From positions 1 through 43,288 of the forward strand of contig JABWBC010000011.1 in NCBI GenBank assembly GCA_013360695.1: a stretch of 43,288 nt of DNA, given 5' to 3'. Positions 1 to 7,966 of the stretch are shown piece by piece. This DNA comes from Phycisphaerales bacterium. GTDB lineage: Bacteria > Planctomycetota > Phycisphaerae > Phycisphaerales > UBA1924. The notes under the pieces were generated by a model. It was not told the origin of the DNA and did not search any database. It worked only from the letters and a program-made list of their open reading frames with translations. The translations under genes were made by a program, and so were the position numbers. The first letter of the stretch is position 1; each line of letters begins with the position of its first letter.

Positions 1-196
1 GTATTACGACGGCGCGCCGGCTGGCAATGCCTCGATTGCATTGCTCGACCGCGTTGACGGCGTCGGGTCTGAGGGGCCAACCAACCAAATCCCGTGGATT
101 GGCGTTCGCATTGCGTCTATTCCCAGCGTCGGTTCGTTGGGTGTCTTTGCAGTCGGGGCAATCCTGACAAGGAGAAACCGTCATGTGGAATCGTGA
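1..196 (+). CDS. 3' end of a secreted SUMF1/FGE-domain protein (partial)
   Basis: The reading frame is open from the window edge (first full codon at base 2) to TGA at 194-196. It encodes about 64 residues beginning YYDGAPAG, followed by IGVRIASIPS, a short hydrophobic stretch and TRRNRHVES. The segment aligns with the C-terminal part of the SUMF1-domain protein at 4905-6230 (YYDGAPAG, then HIGLRVVSIPS), so it is the tail of a paralogue. The end looks like a degenerate PEP-CTERM anchor: a hydrophobic run followed by arginines. The stop lies inside the start region of the next gene, which begins at 183, so the two are probably translationally coupled. The catalytic part of the domain lies outside the window, so activity cannot be judged. 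Confidence 0.75.
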   Translation, partial: YYDGAPAGNASIALLDRVDGVGSEGPTNQIPWIGVRIASIPSVGSLGVFAVGAILTRRNRHVES

Positions 197-677
197 TCGG
201 ATGACTGCCGCGGTGATTGCGGGGTTGCTGTCTTCGAGCGCGCTCGCATCGATCAAGGTCGAATTCAGGACAACGGGCAGCTTCACGGACATCACCAACT
301 CGTCCGCGGTCAGCATCAGCGGCACCAACGTGACCATCAATACGCCAAGCTCCGGCACCTACCGGATTTCCCGGACCGACGCCGGGAATCTCGGCGTTGT
401 GACCTTCGCTTCCGCAAGCAAGACCATCAACCTGCTGCTGTCGGCGAGCGCGGAGGACTTCGATGCCATCAACCCCATCGCATCGGCAGGCTGTACGGAT
501 TGGGGTGGCGATCGGAACGGGTCGAAACGGGCCGAGTGGGTCGCGTTGCTCTCGCACTCTCGCTCTCCGATTGAACAGGGCGTCCGGATCGGGGTGGCGA
601 TCGAGACGCAGGTTCGAGACCGAGCAGACCAGCAGACCACGACAGGCGAGGCGCGAGCTACTTCTTCTCAGAGGTAG
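183..677 (+). pseudogene. Truncated secreted protein, 3' part replaced by a dispersed repeat
   Basis: An SD-like AAGGAGA at 169-175 sits 7 nt before ATG 183, and a signal-peptide-like N-terminus (AAVIAGLLSSSALA) is followed by about 75 Ser/Thr/Ile-rich residues typical of secreted beta-rich proteins. From about base 497 the character changes to Arg-rich, and from 506 the DNA matches the dispersed repeat also found at 28912-29018. The frame then runs by chance through the repeat and over the 3' end of the kinase gene on the other strand. I read this as the 5' half of a gene in the same position as the second SUMF1 gene at 5917 (directly after a SUMF1 gene, start overlapping its stop), truncated by the repeat. 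The function of the original protein is not recognisable. Confidence 0.55.
506..609 (-). repeat. Dispersed repeat, copy 1 (about 104 bp)
   Basis: Read on the minus strand this segment aligns over its whole length, without obvious gaps, with 28912-29018 on the plus strand. The longest identical block is the 24 bp around CCCTGTTCAATCGGAGAGC, and overall identity by eye is roughly 80 percent. Both ends of the unit carry GATCGCCACCCC-like sequence; in this copy the 19-bp ends near 497-515 and 594-612 are near-identical direct repeats. The two copies lie in unrelated gene contexts and in opposite orientation. No transposase or tRNA-like structure is evident inside. Confidence 0.75.
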
Positions 678-3480
678 CAGGCTCGGCGGGCTGTGTCTCG
701 GCCTTGGCGTTGTCGAGCTTGGCCTGCCACTCCGCCGCTTTGGCGTCATAGCCCTTGCCGGGCTCGGATGTGTTCCATTTTTCGTACAAGATCCCCATCG
801 CTCGAACCACCGCGAGCCGCCGCTCCCTTGGTGCATCCGCACTCGCATCCAGCAGCGCGATCTCCTCCGCCAGGGTACTTTCGCACTCCGCGAAGCGCCC
901 CGCGTTCAGGAGCACGCCCGCAAGCGCCGTCCGCGCGGCAATCGTGTTCTGATGGAACTCGCCGTAGACCGTCCGGAAGCCCGCCGCGGCCCGGCGATAG
1001 AGCGTGATCGCTTCGTCCCGCTCCCCAAGGGACTCGAGGACCTTCCCGAGATTGAAGCACGACCGAAGCGTCGCGGCGTGCCCCTCGCCCAGCACTCGCT
1101 GTCTTCCCTCGAGCGCGGCCCGGGCATGTTCTGCCGCGCCCTTCGGGTCCTTCTGCGCGAAGCGCACTCCGCCGATGTTGTCGATAAGCATCAGCGTGAG
1201 GTAGTGATCTTTACCGAGCGCTTGGCGTGCCGCTGCGAGCGCTTCTTCGTACGTTCGCTGCGCCGCGACATAGTCCTCCTTCGCCCGGTAGAAGCCCGCG
1301 AGGTTGTTCATCGACTGGATCGTCCGCTGATCGCCCAATCCAAATGCCGAGCGCAAGCCATCCACCGCCTCGCGGAACATCGGCTCGGCCTCGTCGAATC
1401 GTCGAAGATTCCCCAGCGCTGATGCGAGCGAGCCCGTGCAGCCGAGCGTATCGGCGTCGAGCGGGCCCTTGTTCGCTCGGTACCAGGGCAATGCCCGCCG
1501 GTACAGGCCCACCGCTTCTTCATATTGCATCCGAGCGGTGAGCGCCGTCGCCAGATTCGCACGCAGATCCATCGTGATTCTCGCGTCCTCGCCGTGCTCT
1601 TTCTGTGCCAGCGCGAGGCACTCGCGCAACTCCTCCTCGGCCTCCGTGAGCCTACCCCGGTCCTTCGCGAGCATCGCGCGACGCATCCGCGAATCGAGCG
1701 TCTTCGCGCCGTTCGCACCTTCAGCCTTGGTGTGTCCCTGGATCGCCTCGCGCCCCGGCTGATCCGCGAACTCGAAGAGACCGAGGCGTCGCGCGCTCTC
1801 GCTCACGGTCATCAGCAGGTCCGCACGCACCGAAGGCTGGTCACCAAACTCTCCTCGGATCGCTTCGACCGAAGGCCGGAGAATTCCATTCTCGAGCGCC
1901 GACCTCGCTACTTCGGTCAGGTCCACACCCGCCAACGCCGCGTCCGCCGCGGCCACGCTTGCATCGATCCGCGCCGTCGGGGCATGTGTCGTCTCACCCG
2001 CTCGGCGGATCCCGGCCAGAAGATCGCGACGAAACCGGATCCCCATCAGCATCACATCCACGCCCGACAGCTGCGCCGATTGGAACGACACCACCCGCTC
2101 AAGGTCGCGCGAACGAGCTTGCGCCTCCCGCTGCGCCGCGATCGCGGTGAGTGCCGCGCCGTCGGCACGGTCCCGCTCGCGTACGGCCCATGCGAGCGCA
2201 ATCGACGTTCCCGCCAGCCCCATCAAGAGTGTGAGGGTGACGAGTCCGGCGGCGGCCACCTGGAGACGATGGCGTTTGACGAACTTCCGCATCCGGTAGG
2301 CCGTGCTCTGGGGCGCCGCCAGCACCGGCTCACCCGACAGGTACCGGCGGATGTCCATCCCGAGCCCGTTGGCCGTCTCGTACCGGCGTTGCCGGTCCTT
2401 CTCGAGCGCCTTCATCACGATCCAATCGAGCTCCCCGCGGACGATCAGCCCCAGCTTCCGCGGCTCGGTGTGGCGGTGTGCCGCGACGCTCGCCAGCGTG
2501 TCGGTGTTGGTGCTCAGGCGTGTGCTGGGCCGGGGCGGCTCGACCTCGCGGATGATGCGCTGGATCTCGGCATAGGCTGCCGAGCGGAGTTCATTGCCGC
2601 TGAACGGCGTCGTGCCCGTGAGCAGCTCGTAGAGGAGCACACCCAGCGAGTAGACGTCGGTTCTCATGTCGATGTCGAGCGAGCCCTCCGCCTGCTCCGG
2701 GCTCATGTACTCGGGGGTTCCGATCAGCTGGCGGTGCTCGGTGAACAACGTCTTCTCGGTGAGCTTGGCCGCGGTGGCCTTGGCGATGCCGAAGTCGATC
2801 ACCTTTACGAGCGGGCGCCCGTCCTGCGTCAACACCAGCACGTTGCTTGGCTTGATATCCCGGTGGATGATCCCCTTGGTGTGCGCGTGCTGCACCGCCG
2901 TGCACACCTGGGCGAAGAGATCCAACCGCTCCCCGATGCTCAGATGGTTCTTGTCGCAGTACTCGGTGACGGCGTCTCCCTTGCACAACTCCATGACGAA
3001 GTACGGCCGCCCGGTCCCCGTCGCGCCCGCGTCGAACACCTTGGCGATGTTGGGGTGGTCCATGAGCGCCAACGCCTGCCGCTCCTGTTCGAAGCGCGCC
3101 ACCACCTGCCGCGTGTCCATGCCCAGCTTGATGATCTTGAGCGCCACCTTGCGCTGGACCGGCTGCTCCTGCTGGGCCATGAAGACCGAGCCGAAGCCGC
3201 CCTCGCCGATGAGCTGCAGGAGCTTGTAAGGACCAATCCTCGTCCCCGGGCCTTCCCGCAGCGGCGCGGCTATGGTCGCCGCGGCCGCAGAGTCGGCCGT
3301 GGGCGAGGCATCACCCGAGGTCCGCAGGAAGTCCCCCGCCTCGGCGTCCGCCCGCAGCAGGGCCTCGACCTTGGCCCGCAGGGCCGCGTCACCCCCGCAG
3401 GCGCCCTCGAGGTATGCCGCCCGCTCCGAAAGCGGCATCCCACGGGCTTCGTGAAAGAGCTCTTCGGCGCTGCGAGTCAT
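658..3480 (-). CDS. Membrane Ser/Thr protein kinase with C-terminal TPR region
   Basis: A 940-residue Hanks-type kinase. Visible motifs are the glycine loop GEGGFGSVF (92-100), VALKIIK with Lys115, the catalytic loop HRDIKPSN (206-213), DFG (229-231) and the APE-region variant GTPEYMSPEQ (254-263). A single membrane segment lies at about 407-431, placing the kinase in the cytoplasm, followed by a coiled-coil-like linker and a long series of tetratricopeptide repeats (about 590-900) that would face the periplasm or paryphoplasm. I chose ATG at 3480 (MTRSAEELFHEARG) because GGAG lies just upstream and the 47 extra residues of the longer frame look non-coding. The first 75 residues resemble the cap domain common in planctomycete kinases. 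It lies 157 bp downstream of an ECF sigma gene on the same strand; this pairing is widespread in Planctomycetota and suggests phosphorylation-linked control of the sigma factor. The substrate is unknown. Confidence 0.93.
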   Translation of the reverse strand: MTRSAEELFHEARGMPLSERAAYLEGACGGDAALRAKVEALLRADAEAGDFLRTSGDASPTADSAAAATIAAPLREGPGTRIGPYKLLQLIGEGGFGSVFMAQQEQPVQRKVALKIIKLGMDTRQVVARFEQERQALALMDHPNIAKVFDAGATGTGRPYFVMELCKGDAVTEYCDKNHLSIGERLDLFAQVCTAVQHAHTKGIIHRDIKPSNVLVLTQDGRPLVKVIDFGIAKATAAKLTEKTLFTEHRQLIGTPEYMSPEQAEGSLDIDMRTDVYSLGVLLYELLTGTTPFSGNELRSAAYAEIQRIIREVEPPRPSTRLSTNTDTLASVAAHRHTEPRKLGLIVRGELDWIVMKALEKDRQRRYETANGLGMDIRRYLSGEPVLAAPQSTAYRMRKFVKRHRLQVAAAGLVTLTLLMGLAGTSIALAWAVRERDRADGAALTAIAAQREAQARSRDLERVVSFQSAQLSGVDVMLMGIRFRRDLLAGIRRAGETTHAPTARIDASVAAADAALAGVDLTEVARSALENGILRPSVEAIRGEFGDQPSVRADLLMTVSESARRLGLFEFADQPGREAIQGHTKAEGANGAKTLDSRMRRAMLAKDRGRLTEAEEELRECLALAQKEHGEDARITMDLRANLATALTARMQYEEAVGLYRRALPWYRANKGPLDADTLGCTGSLASALGNLRRFDEAEPMFREAVDGLRSAFGLGDQRTIQSMNNLAGFYRAKEDYVAAQRTYEEALAAARQALGKDHYLTLMLIDNIGGVRFAQKDPKGAAEHARAALEGRQRVLGEGHAATLRSCFNLGKVLESLGERDEAITLYRRAAAGFRTVYGEFHQNTIAARTALAGVLLNAGRFAECESTLAEEIALLDASADAPRERRLAVVRAMGILYEKWNTSEPGKGYDAKAAEWQAKLDNAKAETQPAEPATSEKK

Positions 3481-3637
3481 CTGGAATCTCCGCTGAAAGT
3501 CAGGTCTCACCATCTCCGCCAGAGCAGCCCTCGCGCGCCAAGGCGTGTCGATCCAAGCACGGCCGGCCAGGGCCGGTCGCACCCGGTGGTCAATGCGTAA
3601 GACCAGCCCCGGACACCCCACCCGGTACAGAAAATAC

Positions 3638-4207
3638 TCAATCTTGGCCCGAAAGGGCTTGGAACAGCCACGCCCGGGCGTACGCCCAGTGCCGGTCCGC
3701 CGTGGTGGCCGGCAAGCCCAAGGACGCCGCAGCCTGTTTGAGCGTCAGGCCCCCGTAGAAACGGAGCTTGACCAAGGCCGCCTTCTGCGGATCTTCGGCC
3801 TCGAATCGAGTGAGCGCTTCGTCAAGTTCCGCGACTTCCGAGGGAATCGCATCGAGGGACAGCATCGCGGGGTCAAGCGTCAGCCGCCGCGCCGACCCGC
3901 CCCGCTTCGCCGCCCCCCGCGCCCTGGCGCGGTCGATGAGAATCCGCCGCATGGCCTCGGCCGCTGCGGCGAAGAAGTGCCCGCGGCTGTCCCAGCCCTT
4001 CTCGCCGTTGTGATCGGGACCGACCAGCCGCAGGTACGCCTCGTGAACCAGCGCGGTGGCCTGCAGCGTGTGGCCATTCCGTTCCTGGGCCAGGCGAGCA
4101 TCGGCAAGCTTGCGGAGTTCCTCATAGACCAACGGGAGCAACTCCGCCGCGGCCTGCGGGTCGCCCGAGTCAATCGCGGAGAGGATCTGAGTGACGTTCG
4201 CTGGCAT
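3638..4207 (-). CDS. ECF RNA polymerase sigma factor (planctomycete Sigma70_ECF type)
   Basis: A 189-residue sigma factor. The N-terminal part (ELLPLVYEELRKLADARL) is sigma region 2; the motif LQATALVHEAYLRL and the stretch GHFFAAAAEAMRRILIDRAR are diagnostic of the ECF group often annotated as TIGR02999/Sigma70_ECF. Region 4 (LVKLRFYGGLTLKQAAASLG, then ADRHWAYARAWL) supplies the -35 recognition helix-turn-helix. I start at ATG 4207 (MPANVTQIL); the upstream extension in the same frame is Arg/Ser-rich and looks non-coding. There is no anti-sigma gene beside it; instead the Ser/Thr kinase follows on the same strand after 157 bp, so activity may be controlled by phosphorylation. That link is inference from known partner arrangements. 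Confidence 0.93.
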   Translation of the reverse strand: MPANVTQILSAIDSGDPQAAAELLPLVYEELRKLADARLAQERNGHTLQATALVHEAYLRLVGPDHNGEKGWDSRGHFFAAAAEAMRRILIDRARARGAAKRGGSARRLTLDPAMLSLDAIPSEVAELDEALTRFEAEDPQKAALVKLRFYGGLTLKQAAASLGLPATTADRHWAYARAWLFQALSGQD

Positions 4208-4353
4208 TCGAGTGCGGATCGTACCGGCCCCGCCGCGTGATCGACTCCTGGAGCGCAAAGGCGACGGATGTGGTCGGCTGTTTGCAAAGTTTGCGGTCGA
4301 GGTTCCTTCCAAGACCTCGCACCAATCGTCGGAACGTGCGTTCCTGTTGCGCG

Positions 4354-4611
4354 TCAACCGCCCACTTCCGTACAGAACCGAGGTATCCAAAGCCCACCAG
4401 ACTTGCCCGTGTAGTGGATTGGGAGTGACATGCACCCCTCAGACCGGTCCACCTTCAGGCCGCCGTACTCACGCCGCCAGCGGTCGTAGGACTTGTCGGT
4501 GATGTTGAGCTGGCGGCACGCCTTCCTCACCGCCGTGCCCTTGGCCAACTCGACGTCGGCCTCCCGCGATTTGTGGATGATCTGCTCCGCGCTGAATCGC
4601 TGCCTTGCCAT
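4354..4611 (-). pseudogene. IS3-family transposase OrfA, N-terminal fragment
   Basis: The first 55 residues (MARQRFSAEQIIHKSREA to YGGLKVD, bases 4611-4447) match the helix-turn-helix N-terminus of IS3/IS911-type OrfA (HTH_Tnp_1), including CRQLNITDKSYDRWRREYGG. An AAGGAGG sequence about 10 nt upstream is the original ribosome site. After KVD the frame crosses the right terminal repeat and continues 30 unrelated residues into flanking DNA to a stop at 4354. The leucine-zipper part of OrfA and the DDE catalytic OrfB are absent, so the element cannot move by itself. Confidence 0.85.
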
Positions 4612-4683
4612 CGACGTTGCCCTCCTTGCTCCAGCCCAGACACACGGTACCTCAGGCTGGGCCGGGTTGAGGGGGGAATGTCA
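4426..4683 (-). mobile_element. Miniature IS3-family element with both ends (internally deleted)
   Basis: A 258-bp unit bounded by imperfect terminal inverted repeats. The plus strand at 4426 reads TGACATGCACCCCTCAGACC and the minus strand at 4683 reads TGACATTCCCCCCTCAACCC, and the similarity continues weakly for about 30 bp. The ends are TG...CA as in IS3 elements. On the minus strand the left end carries an AAGGAGG ribosome site and the start of an OrfA. The rest of OrfA and all of OrfB are missing, and the coding sequence runs straight into the right end. No clear 3-4 bp target duplication is visible. Partial copies of the same left end occur at 13594-13657 and 40968-41084. Confidence 0.75.
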
Positions 4684-4904
4684 CCCGCGACCGCGGATCA
4701 TGTCGGCCCACGATCACGCGCGATCGCGTCATCCAGACCCGAGGGTTTGCCCTGAATGTCGTTATGGTCGTTCGCCAGGCCCGATGAACAGAAGCATGTG
4801 GTATCGATCACAAGACCGCTCATGAAGATGGTGCAAATGCCACCTGCGTAGCTGGAATGCACTATGCACGGGCGGTACGGTCAACAAATCGCAGGGGAAC
4901 TCGG

Positions 4905-6230
4905 ATGCGCGCACTTTCGCCCTCGATTGGATTCCTGGCGTTGCTGGCGATCACCGGCCCCGCCTTCGCCCAGGACTACGACTTCGACTGGGTGACCATC
5001 GATCGGCCGGGGAATGCCGCCTACAACGGGCCTGACCCGAACGGTGATGCCCGCGGAAGGGGCCGCGTCGATTACACGTTTCGGATCAGCCGCTTGGAGG
5101 TCACCACCTCGCAGTGGATGGAGTTTGTCAACACCTTCTCGACTCAAGCCAACGAACTGAAGTTCTTTGCCATGCCCACAAACTGGGGAGCCACCCCGGA
5201 TACCTCGTACGGGGGGCCAGGCCGTCGCTGGAAACTCAAGAACGCCGACGACGCGGGCATGAGGCCCGTCACCGGCATCACATGGCGCGAAGCCGCCCAG
5301 TTCTGCAACTGGCTCAACAATGCCAAGCCGACCACGCTGACGGCGATCGCCAACGGCGCGTACGACACCTCGACGTTCGGCCAGAATGACGACGGCACAT
5401 ACACGGACCAGTCCGCGCACAACCCCGGCGCGAAGTTCTGGATTCCGACGCTGGACGAGTGGCTCAAGGCCGCGCATTACGATCCCGCCAAGGACAATGG
5501 CAATGGCGGCTGGTGGCAATATCCCAACACCTCCGACACTGCGCCGGTGCCGGGCATCCCCGGAATCGGCGAGACCAGCGCCGGGTACGCGGACTACGGC
5601 ATTTTCGCGGGCTTTGACGTCGCACTCGGTTCGTATCCAAATACCAAGACGCCGTGGGGATTGCTCGACGCCACAGGCGGTGCCAGTGAGTGGACCGAAT
5701 CATGGTTTGAACGCGAACCGCCTCATCTCTATCGCTACTACGATGGGGCACCGGCTGGTGCATATCACTACACGCTGGATGAAATGGCGCAGCTAGGAGC
5801 TGAGCAACCCTGGGCGACTACAAATCACATAGGTCTACGGGTTGTTTCCATTCCGAGTCCCAATTCGTCGTTGGGGCTCTTGATCTTCATGGCCCTCTTT
5901 GGAAGGGAGAAACGTTATGCAACAGTCGGCTCGTCTGTTCGCGGCCGTCACCGGTCTGGCGGCCACATCGGCCGTCGCCCACATCACCATCTCCACCGTG
6001 ACCGTCGGCAACCCCGGCAACGCCGCGGACTCCACCGGCTACGGCTCGGTGGCCCACATGTACAACATCGCCGCCACCGAGGTGACCAACGCTCAGTATG
6101 CAGCGTTCCTGAACGCCGTCGCCGCTACGGACACGAACGACCTGTACGACCCCTCTATGGGCGTGGCCGAGTGGTATGGCGGCATCACGCGCTCGGGCTC
6201 GTCTGGGTCTTACAGCTACAACACTATTAG
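4905..6230 (+). CDS. Secreted SUMF1/FGE-domain protein with lost stop codon
   Basis: A signal peptide (MRALSPSIGFLALLAITGPAFAQ) is followed by a formylglycine-generating-enzyme-like (SUMF1) domain. Typical blocks are RISRLEVTTSQWMEFVN, GMRPVTGITWREAAQFCNWL, FWIPTLDEWLKAAHYD, GLLDATGGASEWTES and HIGLRVV. The canonical active-site cysteine pair of true FGE is not evident, so this is probably a non-catalytic or lectin-like use of the fold, as in many planctomycete exported proteins. ATG 4905 is preceded by AGGGGAA. By comparison with the paralogue at 1-196 the protein should end near base 5920. Here the frame has no stop, and the last 100 or so residues are an Arg/His-rich out-of-frame reading of the next gene, ending at 6230. 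The real C-terminal anchor appears lost. Confidence 0.8.
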   Translation: MRALSPSIGFLALLAITGPAFAQDYDFDWVTIDRPGNAAYNGPDPNGDARGRGRVDYTFRISRLEVTTSQWMEFVNTFSTQANELKFFAMPTNWGATPDTSYGGPGRRWKLKNADDAGMRPVTGITWREAAQFCNWLNNAKPTTLTAIANGAYDTSTFGQNDDGTYTDQSAHNPGAKFWIPTLDEWLKAAHYDPAKDNGNGGWWQYPNTSDTAPVPGIPGIGETSAGYADYGIFAGFDVALGSYPNTKTPWGLLDATGGASEWTESWFEREPPHLYRYYDGAPAGAYHYTLDEMAQLGAEQPWATTNHIGLRVVSIPSPNSSLGLLIFMALFGREKRYATVGSSVRGRHRSGGHIGRRPHHHLHRDRRQPRQRRGLHRLRLGGPHVQHRRHRGDQRSVCSVPERRRRYGHERPVRPLYGRGRVVWRHHALGLVWVLQLQHY

Positions 6231-6852
6231 CGGCCGCGGCAACCTCCCAGTTAACTTTGTATCCTTCTGGGATGCGACACGCTTTGTCAACTGGCTGCAC
6301 AACGGCCAGCCGATCGGCGATCAGAACGCCGGTACGACCGAAGGCGGCGCGTACACGCTCACGCCGGGCGGCATCGCCCATAACACCGTCACGCGCAACG
6401 CAAACTGGCGTTGGGCCGTGACGAGCGAAGACGAGTGGTACAAGGCGGCGTACCACCAGCCCGCCGGCGCGGGCGGTGACTCCGACAACTACTGGCTCTA
6501 TCCAACATCGAGCAACACCATCTCCACCGCGCAGGCAAACTATGACAACGTCGTCCGCGACCTCACGCCCGTCGGCTCGTACGGCGCGAACTTCTACGGC
6601 ACGTTCGACATGGGCGGCAACGTGTGGGAGATGAGCGAGGCGATCATCGGCGGTTCCTTCCGCAGTCTTCGGGGCGGATCGTGGACCCAGTCCGACTCCG
6701 AGGGCATCTTCCTGCGGGCCGACCACCGCGACATCGTGTTCCCGGAGTACGCGAGCAACAACGTCGGTTTTCGTGTCACCCAGGTCCCAGCGCCCGGGTC
6801 GGTCGCACTGATGGTGATCGGTGGGCTCGCCGCCGCGCGGCGCCGCCGCTGA
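5917..6852 (+). CDS. Secreted SUMF1/FGE-domain protein with PEP-CTERM-like tail
   Basis: 311 residues. The start ATG 5917 follows GGAAGGGAG at a good distance, inside the 3' region of the preceding SUMF1 gene, suggesting coupled translation. The signal peptide (MQQSARLFAAVTGLAATSAVAH) is followed by a complete SUMF1-type domain: IAATEVTNAQYAAFLNAV, LPVNFVSFWDATRFVNWLHN, WRWAVTSEDEWYKAAYH, GTFDMGGNVWEMSEA and SFRSLRGGSW. The C-terminus VPAPGSVALMVIGGLAAARR is a PEP-CTERM sorting signal (VPAP motif, hydrophobic helix, Arg cluster), so the protein is exported and probably processed and anchored by an exosortase system encoded elsewhere. Active-site cysteines of sulfatase-modifying FGE are absent in what I can see, so enzymatic activity is doubtful. 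A hairpin terminator follows. Confidence 0.9.
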   Translation: MQQSARLFAAVTGLAATSAVAHITISTVTVGNPGNAADSTGYGSVAHMYNIAATEVTNAQYAAFLNAVAATDTNDLYDPSMGVAEWYGGITRSGSSGSYSYNTISGRGNLPVNFVSFWDATRFVNWLHNGQPIGDQNAGTTEGGAYTLTPGGIAHNTVTRNANWRWAVTSEDEWYKAAYHQPAGAGGDSDNYWLYPTSSNTISTAQANYDNVVRDLTPVGSYGANFYGTFDMGGNVWEMSEAIIGGSFRSLRGGSWTQSDSEGIFLRADHRDIVFPEYASNNVGFRVTQVPAPGSVALMVIGGLAAARRRR

Positions 6853-6878
6853 TCGCCCGCCATCAACCTGATTGCCCC

Positions 6879-6914
6879 GCGACCCCGGCCCCGAACGCGA
6901 CGGGGGTCGCTTTG
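6879..6914 (+). terminator. Rho-independent terminator after the SUMF1 gene
   Basis: The arms GCGACCCC (6879-6886) and GGGGTCGC (6903-6910) form an 8-bp GC stem with a 16-nt loop, followed by TTTGT. It lies 27 bp after the stop of the SUMF1 gene. Confidence 0.6.
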
Positions 6915-6963
6915 TCTCGGCGTGCGCTTCGATGGCCTGTGTGACGGGCCGATCGCAAGACGA

Positions 6964-7050
6964 TCATCGCCGACTGAGGACCATCATCGCCTCCTCGTAG
7001 GACACCGCGTCGTCGCCATCCGCGTCGGCGGTCGCGAATTCGGCACGGTC
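6964..7050 (-). pseudogene. EF-hand protein remnant (C-terminal end only)
   Basis: On the minus strand a short in-frame stretch ends at a stop at 6964 and encodes RAEFATADADGDDAVSYEEA, then MMVLSRR. It contains one complete canonical EF-hand loop, DADGDDAVSYEE, with acidic or oxygen ligands at positions 1, 3, 5, 9 and 12. Upstream of about 7050 the frame loses any protein-like character and overlaps the 3' end of the LysR-family gene, so only the last 25-30 residues of a calcium-binding protein survive. A chance match to an exact 12-residue loop with a flanking helix is unlikely but not excluded. Confidence 0.45.
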
Positions 7051-7081
7051 GGCCCGGGGTGACCCGCACGCGGTATTGCGA

Positions 7082-7966
7082 CTACCTGAGCTTGAGGAGC
7101 TTGCGCACGGCGGGGTGCATTGCGCGTCGGCGGATCGCGAGCGCGAAGTATGTTTCTCGCACGCCGCGGATCCAGCCGACACGCTCGACCCCGAACTGGG
7201 CACGTGTCTCTCGCTCGATCAGCGCGGTGGCGGGAAAGACACCGAGCCCAGCACCTCCGAACGACTTGAGCAGTTCGCGATCCTCGAATTCGCCGACGAT
7301 CTGCGGCGCTACGCCGATCGACTCAAGCCAGCGATCGATGGGCTCTCGCAGGCTGGTCGAGGACACTGGCAAGAGCATCGGCGCTCCGTCGAGTGAACGC
7401 GGGAATCCTCGGCGCAGCCTCTTTGCGAGCGGCGGCACCGCGTAGATAGCCATCGGGGACTCGACAAGCGGCTGGCTGATGGCGGAAACCGTGCCGGTTT
7501 CAGGGTGCGGACGATCCGCGATCACGAGGTCGAGGTGGAAGGTGCCGAGCCCAGCCAGCAGTTCATCAATCCGCCATTCGCGGCAGATGAACCGCATCGA
7601 TGGGAATTCGTGCACCATGGGCTCGAGAATCCGCCGGATGATCGGCTTGGGGACAAAGTCAGACGTACCCACATGAAGATCTCTGAAGCGACCCTGTGAC
7701 TCGCCCACGATCGCATCAGGGATCTCGGCGGCAATCCTGAACATCTCGTCTGCATGGCGGAACACGATGCGTCCGGACTCCGTGAGCTCGATGCTTCGTC
7801 CATTCCGGGTCAGCAGCGAAACGCCCAAGCTCGATTCGAGCGCATGAATCTGTGCGCTGACCGTCGGCTGCGCCAACCCAAGCTCGCGGGCAGCCCGCGT
7901 GAGATTCATGTGGCGTCCCACGACCCAGAAGTAGTACAGGTGATTGTGGTTGATGGGCTTCGTCAT
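7082..7966 (-). CDS. nhaR: LysR-family transcriptional regulator, NhaR-like
   Basis: 294 residues starting at ATG 7966 (MTKPINHNHLYYFWVVGRHM). The NHNHLYYFWVV opening is the signature of NhaR, the LysR-type activator of the Na+/H+ antiporter gene nhaA in enterobacteria. A winged helix-turn-helix (about 6-64, with LTRAARELGLAQPTVSAQI) precedes the two-lobed effector domain. NhaR responds to Na+ and also activates osmotic-shock and biofilm genes in E. coli (known for the family). No nhaA is in the window; instead the gene is divergent from the trehalose operon starting at 8287, with 320 bp between them, so that operon is the natural candidate target (inference). The 21 residues upstream of the chosen start are not conserved-looking. 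Confidence 0.88.
   Translation of the reverse strand: MTKPINHNHLYYFWVVGRHMNLTRAARELGLAQPTVSAQIHALESSLGVSLLTRNGRSIELTESGRIVFRHADEMFRIAAEIPDAIVGESQGRFRDLHVGTSDFVPKPIIRRILEPMVHEFPSMRFICREWRIDELLAGLGTFHLDLVIADRPHPETGTVSAISQPLVESPMAIYAVPPLAKRLRRGFPRSLDGAPMLLPVSSTSLREPIDRWLESIGVAPQIVGEFEDRELLKSFGGAGLGVFPATALIERETRAQFGVERVGWIRGVRETYFALAIRRRAMHPAVRKLLKLR

Noticed and set aside
463-3600. Long plus-strand open frames opposite the kinase gene (for example 1525-3600)
   Set aside because: Arg/His-rich antisense shadows of a GC-rich gene, with no domain motifs; the minus-strand kinase has clear family signatures throughout.
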